A stretch of DNA of 64,000 nt, taken from positions 62,001 through 126,000 of the forward strand of contig BDIU01000211.1 of assembly GCA_002118135.1 (NCBI GenBank), read 5' to 3'. Origin of the DNA: Trebouxia sp. TZW2008 (Eukaryota; Chlorophyta; Trebouxiophyceae; Trebouxiales; Trebouxiaceae). Position numbers and translations under genes: made by a program. A model generated the notes under the pieces. That model was not told the origin of the DNA and searched no databases. It saw only the letters and a program-made list of their open reading frames with translations. Shown in pieces: positions 34,879 through 46,942 of this stretch (the first letter of the stretch is position 1; every line of letters begins with the position of its first letter).

Positions 34879-37800
34879 TCACTGAACTGCAAGGTGTTGT
34901 TGCTTCATCAGGTGCAAAGCTTTATTGCTGTTGCCCCTGCACAGCTCCACATAGATCAAGGCCAACAGCGCCTGCTGGCTGGTTGGCTGCAGCTGAATAG
35001 CCTTGGATGCATACTCATGTGCCTGCAAGCCAAAAGGGGTGTAATGCACGACATCAGCAGAAGAGCTTGAAAGTTATTCTTGACATGGCAACTTTCTGCC
35101 AAGCGAGCTTGCCAAAGCTGCTTGAAGACCAGCGCGCCTGACTAAAGCAGGATAACACAACGCTGAGATCTCAACTTGGAGGTACAGCAAGGGTAGGCTG
35201 TGCAAAGCTGTGCATGTTTCCAACCCAGCAAAGCAAGAAGACCAGAGCAGTTCACCACCAGCTACAACAGGCAGCAACTACAAGGACAAGCACTGTTGAC
35301 AGCGTCAAGTCAAAAATATGCAGGCAACATGATCATGCAAGCTGAGACATGTTGGGTATTGGGACGCAAAAGTCACTTGGGCATATTAGCATCTGCGACA
35401 CCACTCACACCTAAGCTGATGCAAATATGTTGAGTGCCTTGTGCAGCACACCTGTTGCAGCTGGCCTTGATTGGCCTGTACAGAGGCTGCATTCACCAGC
35501 ACTGCCAACTGCACAGCCTGAGCAGCTGCTTCTGCCGCACCATCTGCCTGCAAATCCAGTGCAACATCTCACATGCACTGGCACAAGGCAACAAGATGCC
35601 TGCATAGGCGTCACTGACTGACAACAATTGGCTCTGTGGCCTGGAATCAACACTGGACCAGTGATGCGCACAGAACGTTTTCATGCCAAAGATATGATCA
35701 GGCATTAGCAGTAGAGCAAAATGAAAGCATAGTGCAAGCATACCTGAAAGGAATGGCCCTCGAAGTTCTGACTGGGTGCTGGTGCCTGAGCTCTGATAGC
35801 AGTGTGCAGCTGCTGTGCCGCCTGCTGCGGTGACTCAAGGTGACAAAGGGCTTCAGCAGCGTAGCAGTGCGCCAGCTGCTGCTGCTGTGATGACACACTA
35901 GGCACCTGCACGTGACATCCACTTACGTTTGTGCTGGCTCACCACTCAAATCTCTATGCTTGTCAAACGTCTACTCAAGAGGCAGCCATTTCTGTTCTAC
36001 AGGCTGTTTTGTCATAGAGGCTTTTGTCATGGCGCATAAGCGTTGAGACTGGTCAATTTGTGTTCTGTCTTTCCGCTCCTGTTCCAAGCATGCCCTTCAG
36101 CCTGTGATTACATGCGAGGACTTGCAAGAGATTAATTGCCTCAGCAACATATTCCGCAGAAGTTTCCAATGCAATGATGTTACAAGCACCTTCACAGTGC
36201 TGACTGAACTTCATGAGCTCAGGGACAACATCCTGCATGAGGATATGTGTCTGCTCAGCCCAGCAAGTGCAGTGTCAAAGTCGCTGGTGACACTTGCACA
36301 ACAAGATAGCACGGCACTGACAACGTTCACCAAAGACCTCCCTTGGACTATCTCCAATAGAGATTGAAGTGAAGTTACACCATCAGCAGCTGTTTAGAAG
36401 CGGCCAGGGCCTGCACCCAGAAAGGTTGCTGCTGCAGCAGCCAATCTGCGAGTTGCGCTTGTAGGAGTACGGCGAAAGTGAAGAGCACCCACCTTGAGCA
36501 ATTGCTCAGAGTAGGCCAAGGCATCCTGCCACGTTTGCTGCTGTAATTGTAGGTAGGCCAGGGACGCCAGAGCAGAGGCTTTGACGGTGGTCAGCTGCTG
36601 CCTGTGCGCCTCCTGTGCTGCGGCCACAGCTGCATCCATAGCACCTGATACAGGCAGCAAGTCTTTGTTGAATTGCACACATGCACATAAGACTAGGCTT
36701 AACTTACTGTGTGCAAACCGTTTGGGCTGCAATTATAGCGCCTGATGCTCACACAAAAGCTTTAGGGCTCTGCTTCAATTGACCTGCTGACAGTCTGCAT
36801 GCAATGATACCTGTTTCACACTGCAATAACGCGTGGCAGGCAGGAAGACTCGATCTGCACTTACTGCGTCTGTTGAAGCCCATAGACAAGTTTCAGCCTG
36901 TACAGAAGAGGGGAAGTCTGTCTATACAGCATGTCAAGAAGGCATATCAACAACATCAAGGGCATGCCTTGTTACTTCAATGTTACTAATTTGCTGCAGC
37001 TGAGACATCACAATACACAAGCCCCAAATCAGTATCACGTACACGAAGCAAAGTTGGGTACAGCATGACATACCAGTGGATGCTCTGCTTCTGTCAAGGG
37101 ACAGCATGGCCAGCTGCTCAGCAGCTTCCGCAGCAGAGCCCTCCCCCACACTGCCCCTAGCCACCCCCCCAAGGGCCCCCCTCAGCCCACTGCCAGCAGT
37201 ACCAGGGTGCAGTAACCCATTAGAGCTGGCAGATGTGTCATGTGACCCACGTGACTCTGCCACAGCGTCTGTGAGTCTGTGCGTAGCAGAGCCTGAGACT
37301 TCAAGAGAAGAAGAAGCTGTATAGGGTGCCTGCTGCAAAGCTTGGTCTGCTAGGAAGACAGTGTTGTGAAGACACTGTCTTGCAAAGCTGGTCACCTGCA
37401 ATGCTGGATCTGCAGAAACAAGAGAAATATTTGAGTTTCATATGAGCTCAACCAGCTTGGCGCAACTGAATTGATCAGTGCAATGCTGGATCTGCAGAAG
37501 CAAGGGCAGCGCTCAAATTTTGCAACATTGCAGGTTCAAGGCACCAAGCACTCTCAGCTAGCCTGAGATTGCTAAGATTGCTAGTGTAATGCTGGATCTG
37601 CAAGGGAAGCGTTTTGGAATTTGTATAAGCACAGCTCATGACACCAAGCAACACCAGTTGTTTGAGACCGCTGAATTGTCTTTTGCAATGCTGGATCTGC
37701 AGAAACAAGGGAAAGACTGTGTAATTTGTGTGAGCACAGCTTTAAGGCAGCACACCAAGCAACGCCACTTAGTCTGAGATCGCTGAATTGTCACCTGCAA

Positions 37801-40800
37801 TGCTGGATCTGCAGAAGCAAGGCAGGTGTTCATGTCTTGTACAAGCAAAGGTTTCAGTCAGCACACCAAGCCATGTATGTAGAATCAGCACACCAAGCAA
37901 TGTTTTGTAGCCTGGGACAACTTGCATAACTATTGCAGAAGCAAGGAAAGCGTATGGCGTTTGTGTTAGCACAGATCTGAGTCAGCTCATTGAGCAATGT
38001 TCCATAGCCTGATACAGCACAAATGGCCAGTGCAATGCCAGAGCTGCAAAGACAGGCAAAAACATCATTGCCTGCATGAGCACAGGCTCAAATCAGCAAA
38101 CGATTTAGATTCGGCTTAAAATCAGTATCTGGCAGACACTGCTGAAAACACTACTGGTGTTAAACTTTCATTATGTGCCAACAGTGTGTCAGCGTCAGAT
38201 ATGGCACTGAATTGAGGCAGGCATGGTCAGCGGCCACTTGATGCTGCACATTGCACATCATGGTACAGCATCACGACCCCCCTGTACATGCATGCACTCA
38301 CACAGCGAGACCTCAACTGCTGGTAGTCAGTCAGAAGATGATTGGTCTCGACACACGTGAAAAGACCTTTTAGCACAACTTTTAATTCATGAACAGATTC
38401 TCACTACACAGCTGACCAAACCACTTGTTAGAAGTCTGCCTGTCCAAAACCTAGTCATACTGCAAACTTCGGAACAAGCCAGCCTGGCAAACAGGAGCTT
38501 GCTTTGTGATGAAATTGACGCTGACAGAAACCTCAGTTCATGACATTAGGCATCAGCATGTCAATGTCCGCGATACACAAACATACATCAAGGACACATT
38601 GCACAACTGGCAGCTTTGTTACACACAGCGTGTATGCTATGTAAACCTGCTTTGTGCACTATATTGTCATACAAACCACATCTTCACCATGACAGGGAGC
38701 TTGCACATACATGTACCTAAAGCTGCAGGGTTTGTCTGAGATGGGCCATCAGGTAGCACAGCTGACTGCATTGCCATCTGACTTGCTTGGAAGGCCTGTG
38801 TTATGCTCTGTTGACATGACTGCAACTGCCCGTCGACTGATTGGTCTGAAACAGCAGCGATGCAATTACCTGTAGTGTCTGAGCGAGAAGGACCATCAGG
38901 TAGCACAGCTGACTGCATGGCCATCTGACTTGCTTTGAAGACCTGTATAGTGCTCTGTTGACATGACTGCAACTGCAACCCAACTGATTGGTCTGAAACA
39001 GCAGCGGTGCAGTTACCTGTAGTGTCTGAGCGAGAAGGACCATCAGGTACTGCGGCTGACTGCGTTGCAAGCTGGCCTGCTTTGAAGGCTTGTGTTATGC
39101 TCTGTTGACATGACTGCGTCTGCCCTTCAGCCAATTGATGTTGAGCGCTGTTTGATGGGACTACGTGGCACCAAGCGTCTGTGCCTGAAATGAAGAATGT
39201 GCTATCTGATACAGCCTCAACATTATAGAGGGAAATCAACAATTTGCTTTGCAACCCTGTGCTATGCTCTGTTGACGTGACTGCAACTGCCCTGCAGCCG
39301 ATTAGTGTGGAGCGCTAATTGATGGGACCACTGTGTTCCATGCATCTGTACCTGGAATGGAGGATTGTGACATTAGAAGCAGCAGTAGCAGCATGAGAAG
39401 AAATCAAACAGGAGAGCTGACACCACATATGCATAAGGTGCCGCATAAGGTATTGCAGTGTCCAAAGACCCATCAAGGCATGTGCTCCCAGACCAACGTA
39501 TTCTGTGATCTAGAGCGGTCAACTACGTCCAGCGGTAAACAGGAAGACCTGACTGCAAGACTGGGCCAGGCAAACAGTGTAGTTGCAGGGAATCAACCCA
39601 GCAGAGTCTCACCCGTGAGTTCAGCAATCACAGCAACATCGCTGCTGGTCCTTCCGCTGTTAGCCTGTGAGTGCACAGCACCCAGGCAGCACTCTGCCAT
39701 TCTGAGCCACAGCACTGGTTTGGAATGTAGGGCAGCACATGCAACCTGCAGTCAATGAAAATCCTAGATGAATGCACCGTATAGCGCATGAAAAATATAG
39801 CGTCACAAATGGCCGATGGGCAGCCGGAGGTGCAGATGCTGCCTTGATGACAACTGATGGCATACAAGAGTGTACTGGATTGTAGAGGCCAAATCCTTCA
39901 GGTCAACCGAGGAAGACCTGGAATGACATTGCTGTGTCTGACTTTCATCAGTTGAACATCAGGCGTCCTGCCGCGACGCTCAAGACAAGCCTGCCTAGCA
40001 AGATAACACTTGCGCCACACACACCTAGCAGTACTGGCAAGTGTAACGATTGTTATTAGTATGTTATGTTGTGTACAGCATGATGCTCTGATGTGTCTGC
40101 GACGGCCTGCGAACAGCACTGATTGTTGCTTTGATAATTGCTGCTGAGGTAGCTTGGCAGATGGGTCTGACAAGGCTGAGCGCACTACCTGGAAGCAGCG
40201 GAGGGCTGTTGCGAAGCGCCCTAGCTGTAAGGCCTGCAGCCCTGCGCTGTAGCTGATGTGCAGGTGTGCGTCATGTCCTAGCTTCACGCCAGCTGCTGTC
40301 TTGTCCTGCAAGTACAGATGGTGGTGTCGCACTACAGACGGCTGTGACAAATGTAAGATGTAGAGGGCAGCAGAACAGAAAATGTAGAACATTGTTGCTT
40401 CAACTGCTTGCGGCAGACTGCTAGTCTGACGGCACATGGACCGAAGTGTTGTGTGTCGCCAGGCAAGATAAATAACGCATAAATAACGTGAGAATGGAGT
40501 TCATCATGAAAGCAATGCCAAGAAAGCAGACAGACTGCAAAACAGTTTCTCCATTATGAGCTCACCTGTGATTGGCCTGGCAGCTGAGAAAATGTTCGTA
40601 GCGCATGTGAGAAGCACAACGCCGCTGTGCTGTGCTTGCGCTGTGCATGCTGCACGCAGCCCATGTTGCTCAGCATGGCAACCTGCTGCGCAGTTTGAAT
40701 TTGAGCTGGCTGTGGTGAAGGACTCTGGGCTGTGGCAGAGGGCTTTTCTGGAGACAGGGCATCACCAGAGGGCTTTTCTGGGGACAGGGCATCCCCAGCT

Positions 40801-43800
40801 GCCTGGGCAGAGGGCTTTCTGGGGGACGGGGCATCCCCAGTGGGGCTGTTAGGAGTCAGTGTCAGAATCTTGGCAGCTTTTCTGTAGCCCTGTTTCTGAA
40901 GCTCCAGCTGTGCCTTCAAACAGATACCCTGTGCACCACACAAGCTTGAAAAGACAGCTCAAATACTCTGCATTCAGTTTGCACAGTCAATCGATCTTGA
41001 CTTCATTCTTGATTGTTCTTGATGTCCCAACGGCGCATTGGCGTCTTCTAGCTGCTTGCTGTAGAGCTTTGCATCAGACAAGCTTGAAGAACTGAAAGAC
41101 AGAACTGAAAGACCCTGCTTGCTGCTTGCTTCATCAATGTTTATGTTCAAAACATACCAAAAGCGCTCATCTTATGTCCGCTGGCTTTTGAGCTTTGCAT
41201 ACATTTCTCTGCTTGTGAGAGCATATCATCGTGCGCGTGGACATGGTGACTGCGGTCTTATCAGAGTCCTGTGGCAGTCTCTTGCTGCATGCACAGCCTC
41301 TCAAGGCGCATGCAGCCAGCTTTGCTAGCTAGCTCAAGACATCTCAGTCATGACTTCAAGGTTCTCCTGATGCAGTCTCTTGCTGCATGCACATCCTCGA
41401 GACACACAGAGCCAGCTTTACTAGCTAGCTCAACACACCTCAATCATGACTTTGAGGACCGAACTGGCTTTGCACTTATGGGCAGGGTCAGATGCAGCAC
41501 TGACTTCGGCACTTTGGCTAGGGAGGACAAGCTTTGCAATGAGTCAGGTTCTGTGCCATGCAACAGCCAAGCTCTTGCTACACAACCCCTAAAGCCTTGC
41601 CAGAAAAGCCCCAGACACTTGCCATGTAGGCTGCAAGCCTTTAACAATGGCCAAACTCACGCAGGCTGCATTGCAATGCACATTTGTGCATCTGTTCAGC
41701 TGTGCTAGTAAGAAGCCTGCCAGTCAAAGAACCTGCCATAGATGGCTGTAGCAACCTGAACAGGAGCCACAAGTGTCAGGGTGTCACTTACACCAATGGA
41801 CAGGGTCAGATGCAGCAATGGCTACAATACTTTGGCTAGGGAGGGCAAGGTTGCACTAGGCCTGTCCTGTGCCATGCAACAGCCAAGCTCTCCCTATGCA
41901 GTCCCAAAAGCCTTGGCAGCAAACCTTCAGGCACTTGTCATGTGTACTGCAAGCCTGTCAGATTGGTCAACTCGCGCAGACCACGTTGCGATGCGCGTTT
42001 GACCTGCTGTTCAGCTGTGATAGTGAGACTGCTGACAATTGAGGACACCTTTCACAGGTGGCTGTAGCCGCCCAAACAGGAGCTGCAAGTGTCAGAGTCC
42101 TTTTTTCATCTGTGGGCAGGGTCAGATGCAGCACTGACTTCAGCACTTTGGCTAGGGAGGGCAAGCTTGCCATAGGTCTAGTCTTGTACCATGCATCAGT
42201 CAAGCTCTTCCCATGCCATCCCAAAAGCCTTGGCAGCAGATCTTCAGGCACTTGTCATGCTTTCTGCAAGCCTACCAGAATGAGCAACCAATGCAAGCTG
42301 CTTTGCAATGAGCTTTTGTCCTGCTGCCCAGCTGTGCTAGTGAAAACTCTGACAGTTGAAGACACCTGTCACAGGTGGCTGCAGCAACCTGAACAGGGCC
42401 TGCAAGTGTCAGGTGTCAGTTGCACTGGTGGGCAGGTTTGGACGCAGTGCAGCTTGGGCAACGCTCTGCAGATGTTACTGAAATGCATGCAGGTGTCACA
42501 TCAAAGAGCCCCTGTCACATGAGTGCCAAGCAGACCCCTGACAATTGCTGTCCCTGCTACAGGTGGTTGCGGCAACCTGAACAGGTGCTGCAAGTGTCAG
42601 AGATTCACCAGCACCTGTGGGCAAATTGAATGCAGCCCTGAGTTAGGCACTGCTCAACAGGTGATGCTCATGCGCATGTAAGGTGCTGCAATCAGAAACC
42701 TCTTTTTGGGCACGGTAGCTCGTTGTTTGTTGTTCCAGATGTGGCTTAGAGTATTTATACCCGTACAGGCCACATTGCAATGCACGTTTGTCTTGCTGTC
42801 CCAAAATGCAAGTCGACCTCTGACACGTGCAGAACCTGCCGCAGGTCTCTGTAGCAACCTGAACAGGCGCTGCGAGTGTCAGGGTCCCGCTTACATTTGT
42901 GGGCAGCATCAGTTGCATTGGGCTAGCCACTGTAGACCTTACTGAATTGTGAGCAGGCGCTGCATCCGAATGCCTCTGTCACAACACTGCTAGTTGAGCC
43001 CTGGAGCTTGCAGAACCTGTCACAGGTGGCTGTGGCAACCTGAACAGGTGCTGCAAGTGTCAGGGTCCCAGCTGCTGCCATGGATGTGCCTCTTGAGGAC
43101 AGCTACCAGGTAGATGCCTTTGAGGCAGAGGAGGACGCTGAGATGCTCACAGTTGTGGACAGCATCAGTTGCATCGGGCTTGGCATTGCCCCACAGATGC
43201 TACTCAAGCATATGCAGGTGCTGTCATTCATTGGCAGGATGGGGCCCTGCATTTCTTAACTTGTCTGTGTTTGCGATTTGGTGGCTGATGGGGTCGACAA
43301 TGAGCGCTCAAAACGTTTCTAGATCAGCAAAAGGGGTCAGTTTTGGGAAATATTCCTTCTCTTGACCTTACATGTCTCACTATGATATGGAATGTTCAGG
43401 TGCAGTGGGACGAGGAGGGTGGTTTGGGTTCACACCTGGGGACTGCTGGGGTCAGCAGCCAGCCCCTCTGTGAATCTTGCATGGCACTATCACATGGCAC
43501 GTCCAAATGCATTGGGGCAAGGCAGGGGTCATTGGGGTTCATACCTGGGGGCTGTTGGGGTCAGCAGCCAGAATAGCTCTGATGTCACGCCTGGCGGGTC
43601 TCAGCTGGTTCAGCGCAAGGCTCAGCCTGGCTCTAAGGATTCTGACCAGCTGCACAACCGGGACACCACCAACGTCCATGAACCTGTTGCCCTGCATCAA
43701 CGATCAGGTAAGCTTGTTGGTTGAGAGGCATTCATGGAACGCAGCAGGGTTCAACAGGGTCTGTTTAGGACTCCCACCTGCTGCAACCTACGTTGCCCTG

Positions 43801-46800
43801 AAGATTTTGACCAGCTGCACAACAGGGACACCACCAACCTCCATGGACCTGTTGCCCTGCATCAACAATCAGATAAGCTTGTTGATTTGGAGGCATTCAT
43901 GGGACGCAGCAGGGTTAAACAGGGTTTGTCCAGCGCTGCCACCTGCGACCCTACGAAGCCCGCAAGACTTTGACCAGCTGCAACACAGACACACCACCAA
44001 CCTCCATAAAGCTGTTGCCCTGCATCAGCAATCCGGCAGGTGGCGCAGTCAACGCCACACACGGGACATGGCAGACTCAAGCTCAGATTGGCCAAATCAC
44101 CGGTTTCTGCAATAAACCGCCAGCACTGCCCTGAGCAGCGCTTGGGAGCTGTGTGACAGATGCAGCAAACCACTGCAATAAGCTCATCTCTGCATCTCCT
44201 AGGTTGTGCACGTTCAGGCAAAGTTGGCAAACAGGCACTGCATTTGTGCCATAGCTGCATGACTTGCATGTGAGTACGTGGTATATGGAAAAAGCCTGGC
44301 TGCTGAAGCATCTCGACACACCTGCATATCTGCCAGCTGTTTGAGCAAATGATGATGCTGACAACAATGCCTAGTGCAGCATCTCACCAACAGCCTGTGT
44401 ATCAGCATGTGGTGATGGCCAGCCCAACTGGTACTCATAATTGTTACACATTGCAGCACATGTGCTATGTGTGCGGGGCCCAAGTCCTGCCTTGCCAGGC
44501 AGGCTTGATCTGAGCGCCTTTGCAAGGTCAACTGCTACAGATACAATGGTACCTGAGTGACTGACTGCGCATCAATACGACCTGCTTGATCCAGCATCCT
44601 GCTCAGCACAGCAGCAATCTCTCCTTCATCAGTCACCCCACTGCCAATGCTATCACTCTTAGGGGGGCTTGTGAGGTGATCCCCCTGGGACCCACCCCCT
44701 ACCCCAGGGGAGCTTGAGTTCTCATTGATCCGTGCTGAGTCAGCTCCTCTGCAGGTTGTTCATACGTCAAGGGCCAGGAAACAAAGGTCTACTGCTATGC
44801 ATGATCGACAAAGGCTACTCACCCAGAAGCAACAAAACCCGGCCCTCTGATATTTTTGGGATTGTTTGTGACCTGTCATATACATAGCAAGTGATGGGAT
44901 GCCCAAAATGGTGAGCGGGTCTGAGACTGTGTGCAGATGAGATTGCTCTGATCTGTGATGTGCACTCTGCTGCACTTCTGCTGTCACAGTCACAAACTTC
45001 AAGGCTGAGGCAGCTATGGTAACAAACTTGAAGTGAGAAGTACTAGCCCCAATGTGGCAGGGTGAGCGTAGTGTATTTTGAGGCCCCTAGATGGTGTTGA
45101 ATGCCAAACGATGGCCACTACGTTACAGCTATTGCCAGGTGTATCATGTCTGTGCAGCAGCAGACTCACATGGAGTAGCCAGTGACACTTTCAAGGGCTC
45201 TGGCAGCAAGCAAGTGCAGTGTGTCTATGCTCTGACCTGCTGAGAGGTCGTGGGACCTCTGAGCTACCCCTGCTGGGGGGTCTGGGGGGATCAGAAGGGG
45301 GGTCTGACGCGTGTGCAGAGTCAGCGCCGATGTCCAGGTCTGAGTTCTGTCCTGCTAGGCTCTCTTTGTCTTCTGGGCTGTCTGCAACGACTCCGTACGC
45401 AGTCTCCAGGTAATGCAGAACTTCTGCAGTCAACACAATACAATGATCAGAGTCAGCGCCGACGTCTGGAACTGGATTTTGCCCTGCTGGACTCTCCTTG
45501 CCATCTGGGCTGTCTGCGACCACTCCATAAGCAGTGTCTGAGAAGGGAAGAGCCTCTTTAGTCAGTGGCAGGGCTTGGAAATTGTTGAAAAATGACCAGT
45601 GCAATGCATATCTAGTGTAAGCACAGCAACTGTGCATGTGCTTTGCAGCACAATCTGAGAAGGTGCTGCATCACTCTGCAAACATGAGCAAAAGGTGCTT
45701 GCGCTCTGTCAGTCACATGCAGCTCACATCGGGCTCACCACCCCTGTGCATTTGTTTGCCACAAGTCCACACACATAGTCCTGTCATGCAAAACAGTTTG
45801 GAAGCAGGGTCTTACTTGCGGCCTGAAGTTGAAGCTAGTCATGTACAATACCATCAGCAGCAGGCACACAGCTTACGCCAGCAGAAAGCACTCAACCCGT
45901 CAGCAAACGCCTCAAAAGCAGGGTCTTACTTGCAGCTTGAGTGAAGTTGAAGTTAGCCATGTACAGTTCCATCAACAGCAGGCACAGCCTGACGGCTACA
46001 GTCTCTTGCATCGGCTCTATGTGTTCAAACAAGGGCTCCAGCACGGTCAGCGCTTCTGCCTGCTTGTTCTGCTGTACAAGCAGAAGTCCCTGCAATCAGC
46101 AAGGAAACACTTTGTGACAGTTTCCTGCATTGGTTCCATGTGTGCAAATGAGAGCTGCAGCCTGGTCAGTGCTTCTGCTTGCTTGTTCTGCTGTACAAGC
46201 ATCAGGCCCTGCAGCCACTGGTTGGTCATGACTTGGCTGCTCAGGCGGTAGCTGTCACTGTGACCTGCATTCATTCTTTCATTATAAACATGGGTTAGGC
46301 AGGCTCAGCAGGCCCAACTAGGTACATACAGAAGCAATAAACTGTCCCCACGTGACCTGTGACTTTGATTGCACTGCACACACACAGCCTTTGAGGTGCC
46401 TGTTGTGCGAGGCATTCAGAGAGGACACCCAACAAAGCATGGCTGCACATGTATGCTGCAACATGCAGGGCATGCAGATCTGACTAATTCAGGTGACTGT
46501 AACTCACCATGTTGAGTTTCAGCACATGAGAGTCGTATTTGTCTGAGTCCGAGCGTGTCGCTGCACCCTTGTTGCTTGCTTCCTGCCATCACCCATGAAG
46601 GAATTGTTGATGCATTAAAACCCGTGAAGAAACAAGCAACAAAGGGCTGAACTGCTGCTGTAACAGGTGCATACCTGATCAAGAGCATGCAGTGCCTGCA
46701 ACAGCTGCTGGGGGTCTTGAGAGCCAGCATCAGCAAGATGATTGCAGATCAAGTTGTTGTGACGTGCCTGCGTTCGTGCACAGGGCTTGGATAGGATCAC

Positions 46801-46942
46801 TGTGACATTCTAGCGATGCTAACTGGTAACATGCTAGCGCAAGTGCCACCTGTGGCTTGTCCGCTTCCGCGCTCTCCTTGTACCTGCCCTCTTGCCACAA
46901 ATTATGCGCTGTTGCCATGGCTTTGGCTAGTGCCTCCGACAT
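34879..46942 (-). CDS. CNOT10: CCR4-NOT complex subunit 10 (CNOT10), TPR protein
   Basis: CNOT10 docks with CNOT11 on the CNOT1 N-terminus of the CCR4-NOT deadenylase. Exons: 46942-46850, 46767-46675, 46582-46508, 46089-45930, 45423-45237, 44748-44553, 43691-43545, 40928-40566, 40305-40189, 39745-39613, 39184-39017, 37409-37074, 36644-36493, 35905-35744, 35547-35452, 35022-34879. All join in phase; about 870 residues against ~744 in human. Family landmarks in order: ARHNNLICNHL, LTVLEPLFEHIEPMQE, VLHYLETAYG, VQLVRILRARLSLALNQLR, LKAQLELQKQGYRKA, MLSNMGCVQHAQRKHS, SYSAGLQALQLGRFATAL, KPVLWLRMAECCL, VTSFARQCLHNTVFLAD, LAHCYAAEALCHLESP, LVNAASVQANQGQLQQ and HEYASKAIQLQPTSQQAL. The extra length comes from disordered Ser/Pro inserts in the 45423, 44748, 40928 and 37409 exons. 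Introns total over 10 kb and are full of partial exon copies. Exon 40928 contains GDALSPEKPS-type repeats. Confidence 0.9.
37480..38060 (-). repeat. Array of exon-start copies upstream of CNOT10 exon 37409
   Basis: On the minus strand, CTTCTGCAG followed by ATCCAGCATTGCA (the true acceptor and first codons of exon 37409) recurs near 37495, 37598, 37697 and 37810, with degenerate copies near 37930 and 38045. The period is about 105-112 bp. Each copy has its own pyrimidine tract, and a shared body (TGACACCAAGCAACACC and variants on the plus strand) separates them. Confidence 0.8.
38735..39016 (-). repeat. 147-bp tandem copies of the CNOT10 exon 39184 tail
   Basis: Two further copies follow the exon's own donor. 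Each carries the exon tail (DGPSRSDTT-like) and a GTAACT donor, or a decayed one. At 147 bp the unit keeps frame, so the whole stretch reads open as a 49-residue repeat. The true donor is most simply placed at 39016, because phase 1 then matches the next exon. Confidence 0.7.
39239..39356 (-). repeat. Exon-start copy upstream of CNOT10 exon 39184
   Basis: After TTCCAG the minus strand reads GTDAWNTVVPSISAPH and then a stop. It matches the true exon start (GTDAWCHVVPSNSAQH), so it is a broken copy of acceptor plus exon start. Confidence 0.75.
41460..43100. repeat. Tandem array of ~300-bp units in the CNOT10 intron 43544-40929
   Basis: Units share GGGCAGGGTCAGATGCAGCA with CACTTTGGCTAGGGAGG (near 41490, 41810, 42125) and GTGGCTGTAGCAACCTGAAC with GCTGCAAGTGTCAGGGTCC (near 41740, 42058, 42375, 42850, 43028). 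I could not link this unit to an exon edge. Confidence 0.7.
43430..43465 (-). repeat. Exon-end copy after CNOT10 exon 43691-43545
   Basis: Minus strand GCTGCTGACCCCAGCAGTCC then CCAG and GTGTGAACCC repeats the exon end and donor (GCTGACCCCAACAGCCCCCAG, GTATGAACCCC). Confidence 0.7.
43775..44045 (-). repeat. Two exon-start copies upstream of CNOT10 exon 43691
   Basis: Minus-strand copies starting near 43862 and 44030 repeat GATGCAG then GGCAACAGG...ATGGAGGTTGGTGG and read GNRSMEVGGVPVVQLVKIFR and GNSFMEVGGVSVLQLVKVLR. The true exon reads GNRFMDVGGVPVVQLVRILR. The copies stop before the exon's second half. Confidence 0.8.
45440..45545 (-). repeat. Partial copy of CNOT10 exon 45423
   Basis: About 100 bp upstream of the exon read TAYGVVADSPDGKESPAGQN, against TAYGVVADSPEDKESLAGQN in the exon, and are preceded by a CTTCTCAG acceptor-like sequence. 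Confidence 0.75.
45811..45880 (-). repeat. Exon-end copy after CNOT10 exon 46089-45930
   Basis: Repeats the exon end and donor: a GTACATGACTAGCTTCAACTT-like stretch, then CGCAAGTAAGACC, matching GTACATGGCTAACTTCAACTT and GCAAGTAAGACC. Confidence 0.7.
46110..46207 (-). repeat. Near-complete 5' copy of CNOT10 exon 46089
   Basis: Reads GLMLVQQNKQAEALTRLQLS then FAHMEPMQETVT, against GLLLVQQNKQAEALTVLEPL and FEHIEPMQETVA in the exon. It has an in-phase acceptor (GGCTGCAG) but no good donor, so it could be an alternative 5' half or a decayed duplicate. Confidence 0.8.

Noticed and set aside
43477..44115. 212-codon plus-strand open frame with three similar blocks
   Set aside because: It is the antisense of CNOT10 exon 43691-43545 and its two partial copies. 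The minus-strand reading matches the CNOT10 family.
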